DNA from: Rachicladosporium sp. CCFEE 5018
Lineage: Eukaryota > Ascomycota > Dothideomycetes > Cladosporiales > Cladosporiaceae
Direction: 5' to 3'
DNA: 39,040 nucleotides
NCBI GenBank assembly: GCA_002077045.2
Contig: KZ111148.1
Location: forward strand, 1,650,138 to 1,689,177
A program made the position numbers and the translations under genes. Position 1 is the first letter of the stretch, and each line of letters opens with the position of its first letter. Below the pieces are notes generated by a model. That model did no database searches and had not been told where the DNA came from. It saw only the letters and a program-made list of their open reading frames with translations. This document shows, piece after piece, positions 30,501-36,745 of the stretch.

Positions 30501-31449
30501 GGCCTACAGGTCCGCCAACATGTGGCGGGAGAGTCTTGCGGCAGCGACGATGGCAGACCTAAGCGACGACGACATCATATCACTTGCACGCAACCTAGCA
30601 GAGGGACTGGAAGAGTCGAAAGATTTTGTCGACGCAAGTTTGATATACCAAGACTACTTGCGCGACGACCAACATTCCCTAAAGCTCCTTTGCAAAGCAC
30701 ACCGTTACTCCGAAGCAACGCGAATAGCAATCAAGCAACGCAATCCAACTTTCGTCCAATCCATCATCGATCCATCCCTGATCGAAAACTCCGCCTCCAT
30801 GACCGAGCTCCTAGCCGACATGAAGACCCAACTCCAAAACCAAATCCCCCGGCTCCGCGAGCTCCGCACCAAAAAGTCCGAAGACCCCCTTTCCTTCCTT
30901 GACAACGGCGACGCCGACGACGTCGATATCCCCGATAACCTTTCCCTTGCTCCAACAGACACGTCCACCTCCGGAGGGACGTTCATGACCAAATATACCA
31001 ACCGCAGTACCGGGACCTTGGCGTCGAATGCTTCCAGGAAGACCAGTAAGAACCGACGGCGAGAGGAGCGGAAGCGGGCGAGAGGCAAGAAGGGAACGGT
31101 GTATGAGGAGGAGTATCTTGTTAATTCCGTGGCCAGGCTTGTCGAGAGGTTGAATGTCGTGTCCGAAGATGTTAGTGCGCTTGTCGAGGGGTTGATGAGA
31201 CGGGCTATGCGAGAGCGGGCCTTGGCGGTCGAGGCGGCGATGATCGAGGTCGTTGCTGCGTGTCGGGAGTGTATGCCGGAGGTCTTCGAGTCGGATACGA
31301 AGAAGCTTGCCGGTGGCGGTGATCCCGTGGCAGAGCAGTCGAGGCCCTACGGCGGGCAGGGCGTGCTGTGGGAGGCTTTGTCGGGGTCCGGAGCGCCGTC
31401 CGCAGCGCCGGTGCTGAAGCCATTCGAGCGGCTCAGCTTGCTAGAGTAG
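27517..31449 (+). CDS. ELP1: Elongator complex protein 1 (Elp1/IKI3)
   Basis: Scaffold of the Elongator complex, which makes the cm5U-type modification at wobble uridine of tRNAs. One exon, 1310 residues from the ATG at 27517, close to the yeast length. The frame extends 11 codons further upstream only through a GTG, so the ATG is preferred. It opens M-R-N-L-R-N-I-V-H-E, typical of the family. The N-terminal half forms WD40-type propellers (for example T-A-W-D-P-S-D-D-S-L). The C-terminal half is a helical TPR-like solenoid with Y-A-E-Y-L-S-S-C-S-K-Y-R-E-A-G. The conserved basic stretch K-N-R-R-R-E-E-R-K-R-A-R-G-K-K-G at about 1178-1193 matches the tRNA-binding region described for Elp1. Its stop lies 11 bp from the stop of the convergent neighbour. 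Confidence 0.95.
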   Translation: MRNLRNIVHEIIVFGEESAPLVATAWDPSDDSLICAFGPTEIDTLLTVKRFKNASNPEDCLKIASWDAPSPNPDLPVDRVLNLHYFADAGLITLVLAGGDIVTVREDATPDQDLIEIVGSVDAGIAAAVWSPDEELLAIATNADTVLFMTRDFESIANITLTSDDFKVSDHVSVGWGKAETQFKGRGAKALRDPTVPEHVDEGKLSDLDDGRASLSWRGDGQYVAMNSVLDSTPKRRIIRVFSREGVLESVSEAVNGLGGAISWKPSGQLIAATQHLADGIDIVFFERNGLRHGDFSLRLNANELAEVRDNIDLAWNVESTVLAISLPGRTQLWTTNNYHWYLKQEIIFADQDPLPQLAKTTWHPEKSLRLSCSTGDGLRTLEYTLNVSRGPVNAPHDTGTVAVIDGCKVKITPLRTANVPPPMAFEEVEYSDSALDVAFSRTGNEFAILHHGEVTFWECDYSAKPMVRAKHVQTVSLAALEETRSSPRQLCLGPGEEALVLSSEAGSGSSQVHVLSKNSTMSSMITAAHVLSLSARSDHERIHCLDTEGTLASVTYDNTPDGMSSIEFEPLLVQLPTSCPQTAVWRHDGPSRVFSLSASGVLHIRGDGVATTISGCTSFIVAASHLIYTTSQHLLKFVHLHDGDLSIPPDEPEKDERCRNIERGARLITVMPSAYSLVLQMPRGNLETIHPRALVLAGIRSAINDRDYKKAFLICRTHRVDMNFLHDYAPQQFMRDVELVVKQIKKKEYIDLLLSSMSEENVAEGICKETLLMSSDLPVVNGVNGTVHEVKIPTSKVNAVCNAFIAVLEKDRSRYLQNIVTAHVCKQPPDLAAGLTLVSELRIAGDEAQLTRAIEHICFLADVNQLYDTALGLYDLEVTLLVAQESQKDPREYLPYLQNLQDMSDLRQRFAIDNDLKRHGKALTHLGELAVFDEVTTYTVKHDLYSTALILYRYDAARTKTLMALYAEYLSSCSKYREAGIAYDFVQDYTKAYEAYRSANMWRESLAAATMADLSDDDIISLARNLAEGLEESKDFVDASLIYQDYLRDDQHSLKLLCKAHRYSEATRIAIKQRNPTFVQSIIDPSLIENSASMTELLADMKTQLQNQIPRLRELRTKKSEDPLSFLDNGDADDVDIPDNLSLAPTDTSTSGGTFMTKYTNRSTGTLASNASRKTSKNRRREERKRARGKKGTVYEEEYLVNSVARLVERLNVVSEDVSALVEGLMRRAMRERALAVEAAMIEVVAACRECMPEVFESDTKKLAGGGDPVAEQSRPYGGQGVLWEALSGSGAPSAAPVLKPFERLSLLE

Positions 31450-31460
31450 TCAGTAGTCTT

Positions 31461-32544
31461 TCACCTCTGCACCACCTTCGCTTTCTTTTGAGCCGTCTTC
31501 TTCGCCTTTTCAGCCTGTCTCCTTGGGACTTGTAGCCTGTTTTTGCGTGCGCGAACCAGTAGGGCCCGCTTGGCCGCCTTGTCGTTTCCATCCTCCAGCA
31601 AGAAGCACGCTGCATTCTTTTTGACTCCGAGGCCGATCTCGGTCCAGGCTGCGTGCTCGACCTTGGGATTCCAGTTGCGGTCCTCGCGGCGAGGCGGTTG
31701 CTTGCCGACTCGAAGCATGCCATCGGCACCGTGGATGATGAACCTGTTGATGCGTGCCATGGCGTTGTCGAACGTGGTCCTGTCGTACTTTCCAGCGGCG
31801 GTTACAGGAACACGCGCTTTCTTCGTCTTCGTCGTGGCGCGTGTGCTGTTATCATTGCCCTGCTCCAGTGTCTCCGCGGGTGTGGGCTGTTGGTACATGG
31901 TATGATCAACCATGCCATACGTCGGTATCTGGGGTTGTGCGTAGTTGGCGACAGCCTGGTACCCAAAGTAGGGAAGCGGGTCTTGCCTCTCGGGGGACAA
32001 CGGTGGCGTGGTAATGGTGTTTTGCGGTGCATCAGCCGCGGTATACCAAGGGTTCATAGCGCCACTGAAAAGCTTGAGGTTGGATCAGAGGGTTGGCGGC
32101 CGCCCAGTTGCCATTCAGTTCGCCCTCATGGAGCGTGGGGTAGTCTTGAGGAAGGTTGGGGAACAGGTCCTCGTATCCAGTTGGCCCGGCAGGCTCCAGT
32201 TGCTGTGGCATCTCCAGGGCGAAGTCTTGTTGGACCATGGTGTTGGCTGGTGCACCATAGATTTGAGGCGCTCCCATCGTAGTGGCAGGGAGAGTCCTTG
32301 GCGCAGCTGGTGCTTGCTGCATTGGTGCCATGTGTCGGGCTGGCGTTTCCATGGACAGGTCGAAGTTGAACTCGCCTGCGGTGCTATTCACCGCATTGGG
32401 GACGAGAGGTTGCTGTGCCACTGCGCCGTCGAGAGGGAGAGTCGCAGTGGTGGCATTGCTGAACAGGTTGGGATCTTGATAGTCGAAGGTATCCTGTCCG
32501 CCAAAGTTCTCGAGATAGGCGTCGAAATCGAAGTATTCCGCCAT
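31461..32544 (-). CDS. unrecognised protein, possibly two exons or a frameshifted gene
   Basis: Two minus-strand frames overlap by 26 bp. The upstream one starts at an ATG at 32544 in a good context (M-A-E-Y-F-D-F-D-A-Y-L-E-N-F, an acidic aromatic N-terminus) and runs to a stop at 32032. The downstream one covers 32057-31461 and ends in a Lys-rich tail. The simplest join is an intron 32046-31956 (91 nt, GTATAC..CAG), which keeps frame and gives 330 residues. However, the sequence it removes (P-P-L-S-P-E-R-Q-D-P-L-P-Y-F-G) looks coding, so a frameshift or two genes are alternatives. The N-terminal part is Pro/Gln/Ala-rich and probably disordered. The C-terminal part has R-I-N-R-F-I-I-H-G-A-D-G-M-L-R-V-G and is basic. 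No known domain was recognised. A nucleic-acid-binding or regulatory role would be a guess from charge only. Confidence 0.6.
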
Positions 32545-34873
32545 CTTGCTTTCTCCGTGGAGAGGTAGTGGTCTTTCTGAGTTGTGCGAAGGAGCTGATA
32601 GTAGCGTAAGAGTGCTTGATATTGCTGTGAGAGAGTAGACAGATAGCTGGTCTTGAGAGCAGAGATCTGTAGAGTGAAAGAGAGCGCACAGATATTGGGA
32701 AATCGCCATACTTATGAACTGCAACACGATCAGTGCGATATTCGACTCGACAGCATATTGGTCATTGTGCGGTGGGGTGTACCACAGATTCGAAGTGGTA
32801 TGGTTGATGGAATTGCGCTGACAGGTGCCCCTTCCTCCGCGCCCTTGAGCAGTACCTGCCCGACTCCCGCCATTGCACCTGCATGATGCGTATGAGATTG
32901 TAGCTCTCGATCAGCTCTACAAGCTCATATACATCCCATCTATCGTGCATCAGAGCTGCATGCATGATCGCAATGTGCGTCGCCGAGAAGAGATTTTCAT
33001 AAGCTTCAGCAAGTGACGGAATTGGTCAGGGCTATCCCAAATTCTTGGGTCTCACTCAACCATGGCGACCACTGTCAACCGTAGCCTTCGCGCTGACCAT
33101 GTGCTCCACCGGTCGACGACGAGACGCAGTCAGCATAATCGGTCGGCGACGACGCGAGGGATCGGGAAGGCTATCGGCAGCACATGACAGCCAGGGACTA
33201 GCCGTCGCCGGCATAACATAGTTGAGCGTTTGATAAGTTGGTGGGGTGGCCATTCCGTGTGCGATCGGGCCAAAGCGCGACCGACTTCTTGTGTTTCTGC
33301 TGGTCTTCCCATAGCACACCTCAGCGCACATGCGACAGCGACCATTTTTCATGATCACCAAGCATGATGCATACTGCAACGACATCGCGTTGTGGTAGTA
33401 CATGGCTCATGGCTATCGAGGACAGGACCATGTCGACAGGATCCCGAGGTGCGTAGTTGACGCACTGTGTCCAGATGGGAGCTCCGTCGCTGGTACTGAC
33501 GACTGAACACTCGAGATAGGTCCGGCGCACAACCAGTGAGCCAGTCGACTGCGATATGCGACGTCCATCATGCGACACAGACCTGCGAAACAGACAGCCC
33601 CCATTGACCTGCTATCGCCATGGGCGCATCGCAAGTCATGCCTAGGGCTCCTTTCCGGAACCCCTTGAGCGTCATCCTGAAAGACGAGATGAACAACACA
33701 TATATGTAGGGTGAAGACAGCATACATACATGGACTACATGCATGCAGTCTCCGACCCAAGCCTGGAGGTAAGACCTTTGACAGCAGCTGGAGACGGAGC
33801 GGTACTTACACGTCTCGACAGCCATACAACACCCTCGCATATCGACACCGACACCAGATGAGAAGACTCTCAGCTGTTCCTCATCCATTCCCATGTCGAT
33901 AGAAGCATGCCATAATCATTGTCGATGATTTAGATGCAAGGCAATGGGACACAGCTGGCACTAAGAGGCCTGGGCTGGACACATAGATCGGTAAGCTCGA
34001 CTTCGTATGGGCTCAAGGGGTTGCCATTGTCGAAATTTAGGAGCAGAACAGCATCGTTGACCCTCTGGCAGGAGACTGTCGTCGTAACAGCATCGTGACT
34101 TCAGCCGAAGATGTACGAGCCTGACCCTTCCACGCCAGAGAGACTGATGACAGGACTCACTGCGCATGACGGAACTGTCCTGAGGTCAGGTTGAGTGCCA
34201 TAGCGCTCGACTCAGTGATGAGAGCGGAATCGAGCATGCTGCTGGACGGCGACCCTATCTGCCCCGGCAGGATCTCACATCGTAGGGCGCGGCTGCTACT
34301 TCACGGCCAGACTGCATCAACATCGTCCCACGATGCCACATGGCCAGTGACCGTAGCAGGAGTGATCTCGACAGCGTCCTTGAGGTCGAGTATTCCCGAA
34401 AGGGGAAGGAGTGAGTTGCCGCCGCTGGCAGGCGCCCAGGTCCGTCGACCAGTCGCGGGTGAGCCGTGGCAGGCAGCGATGAGCGCTCAACGCGTTGAGG
34501 GTGGTCTTTCGATGGACTTGATAGTCGGCACTTGTCGATCTCCACAGCCCTTACTATGCTCATCGTCGAGGGGGGTGACGTTGGAAATTGCTGACGGCTC
34601 AACGTCCAGGAACGGCCCGCGCATGCAGTCAACTCGTCGCACCCATGCAGTCAGCCCTACCCGCGCAAGCGGCAAGAGCTTGGCAAGCAACCGTCCTCAT
34701 GGCTTCCTTCGATTCTTAGCCACGCATCTTCACCCAGTGGGTGTGGATTGATCCGACGCAGAAGAGGCGCACTCACACTCTATCTCGCATCAGCCACCGG
34801 GATTGACTTCCCATTGCTCTCGTCGACTTCCTGCTCCTCAAGTTGATTCTGGAAGCAATCCGATGGATGCACC
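32545..34873. other. 2.3 kb gene-poor region between the unknown gene (-) and LST8 (+)
   Basis: The longest stretch without a supportable gene. Reading frames on both strands are 60-190 codons, many beginning at TTG or GTG, with unnatural compositions. The base composition is like the rest of the window, so it does not look like a RIP-mutated AT-rich relic, and I found no terminal repeats or transposase motif. An ATG at 33062 in good context opens a 41-codon basic peptide with no known match. It may hold long promoters, a noncoding RNA, or a fast-evolving multi-exon gene. Confidence 0.4.
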
Positions 34874-36414
34874 ATGAGTGTCATTCTGTGCACAGGTAGG
34901 CGCATGAGCCCACGATAATTGAAGTCGTCTTCGAGACTGATCGCAAAGTAGCTGGCTACGACCATACAATCAGGTAAGTGCGAGCGCGACAGTATTGAAC
35001 ATCCGCAACGACATCACCAGCGGACGCCTGAGGACAGTCCTAACGGCCGCGGGCGAAATCAACGACTTCACCTGCGGAGCGTAAAGGCAAAATGGGTGCG
35101 GTGTCCTGATCAGTGCCCTCAACCGGCTTATCACTGGGCATCAGGGCGGCAGACATTGGTCAACGCTTTCAGAGTGGATCACCGCACGACGAACCTAAAT
35201 GCTGGGTGCTGGTCAAGGCAACGCATCCAGACATGGATCTTGCTCATTACTACCTTCTGACTATCATACTACCACTCTGACCGCGGATGATGAAGACGTG
35301 TGTTGACTTAGGTGTCCTCAGCCTACTCGTGTCCTCATTGTCCCCTTCAACACACGTTATCGACACCTGCCTATGCTGGACTCCGCGTCCAACAGCCGCT
35401 GACTCTCCTTCTCCAGGTTCTGGGAAGCATTGAGCGGCATCTGCTCCAAAACGATTCCTCATCCCGACTCCCAAGTCAATCGCCTCTGCATAACTCCCGA
35501 CAAACGATTCCTTGCTGCTGCTGGCCGTCAGACAGTCAAGCTCTACGACATTAAATCGCCCAATACCGCTGCAGTCCTCACTTTTGAAGGCCACACTGGA
35601 AATGTCACTGGTCTAGCTTTTCACTGTGAGGGTAAATGGATGGTCACGAGTTCTGAAGATGGTGTGTTCGATCCTTCATTGTTGTCATCTTGTTGCTGAC
35701 AGGTGTCGAGGCACCGTCAAGATCTGGGACACGCGCACCGGCTCCATCCAGCGCAACTACTCCCATGGCGTCCCAGTGAACGATGTCGTAATCCACCCCA
35801 ATCAAGGCGAACTCATCTCCTGCGATCGTGGTGGCAACGTCCGGATCTGGGATCTCGGAGAGAACAAGTGCTCGCATCAGCTCGTGCCCAAGGAAGACAA
35901 CCCGGTCGCTTCTGTAACGGTAGCTACTGATGGGTCCTTACTCTGTGCTGCCGTTAGTAGCTCGACATACGGCTCCGTCTTCGTCTGGCGGCTGGTGACA
36001 GTGCGAGACGTCACAACGCTAATACCAGTGACCGAGTACCGCGCTCACGGCACATACATTACCCGCGTTCTGCTCTCGCCTGACGTACGACACCTCGCGA
36101 CCTGCAGTGCTGACCACACGGCTCGCATCTGGCGCGTGGATCTTGAGCGCGCTGAGGCTACAGCTGCAGTCATCGCGGAAGACAAGAGCACGCCCATCGA
36201 GCCCGGCTTTGAACTCGAGCAGGAGCTAGACGGCCATCAACGATGGGTCTGGGATTGTGCGTTCAGCGCGGACTCGGCATATTTGGTGACGGCGTGCTCG
36301 GATCATTATGCCCGACTGTGGGAGCTGCAGAGTAAGAGTATCATACGGCAGTATAATGGGCACCATCGCGGAGCGGTGTGTGTGGCTTTGAATGACTATT
36401 CGGAGGTAAGATGA
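34874..36414 (+). CDS. LST8: WD40 protein Lst8 (TORC1/TORC2 subunit)
   Basis: Seven-bladed WD40 subunit that binds the kinase domain of TOR in both TOR complexes. Five exons restore the full protein: 34874-34895 (22 nt), 34952-34973 (22 nt), 35417-35661 and 35711-36414 are four coding pieces, with introns of 56, 443 and 49 nt; total 330 residues. The two 22-nt pieces give M-S-V-I-L-C-T-A-G-Y-D-H-T-I-R, the expected Lst8 N-terminus, and the third starts F-W-E-A-L-S-G-I-C. The next junction rebuilds S-S-E-D-G-T-V-K-I-W-D. Other blades show H-P-N-Q-G-E-L-I-S-C-D and G-H-Q-R-W-V-W-D-C-A-F-S. The C-terminus reads A-L-N-D-Y-S-E-V-R. It converges on CCZ1. (Count of coding exons is four; any further untranslated exon is not visible.). 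Confidence 0.93.
34974..35416 (+). other. long second intron of LST8 (443 nt)
   Basis: The donor GTAAGTGC and the acceptor in a pyrimidine-rich run (CTCTCCTTCTCCAG) are both strong. The other introns assembled here are 48-91 nt, so this one is five to nine times longer. It carries an ATGATGA at 35287-35293 like a box C and a CTGA at 35399-35402 like a box D, but no flanking stem pairs them properly, so a snoRNA is not supported. Possible uses are a regulatory element or an internal promoter. Confidence 0.75.
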
Positions 36415-36745
36415 GGATGGAACAGGCAATGACGTGACATATCAAATTTACAGTCTTGGTCAAGAGGTGAGGTTGAGCAAGGCGCAGTTTTCTGCCGAGC
36501 GGAGTGTGGAGTGTCAAGGTTTTGGGGTCAGCACCTACAGTCAGCTTCAATGACAACGGCAAGACCATGGCGTTTTGAGGACAGCAACATGAACGGCAAG
36601 GTTTGTGATTGGGATGATACGCTTACAGATCGCGGTAGCATCAGTATGCTTCGGATATCTGTGAACTACTCTGTACCCGAGACACGAACATCACGTCGTA
36701 CCTACCAAATGCAGATGCATACCGTGATCACGATGCAATCCTGTA
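36415..36745. other. convergent spacer between LST8 and CCZ1, with an open extension frame
   Basis: About 330 bp of 3' UTR for two converging genes. A canonical 48-nt intron-like unit (GTAAGA at 36406 to TTTACAG at 36453) begins inside the last LST8 codons. The frame after it stays open on the + strand to a TAG at 36784-36786, past the CCZ1 stop. I do not annotate it as coding because unspliced LST8 already has the family length. Confidence 0.4.

Noticed and set aside
33062..33187. 41-codon ORF with a good ATG context
   Set aside because: Too short and too Arg/Thr/Ser-biased to separate from chance; mentioned only in the gap description.
34191..34751. 186-codon + strand frame
   Set aside because: It begins at TTG, has an Arg/Ser-rich shadow-like composition and matches no family.
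35287..35402. Box C-like ATGATGA and box D-like CTGA inside the LST8 intron
   Set aside because: No terminal stem flanks the pair and no convincing internal C'/D' arrangement was seen.
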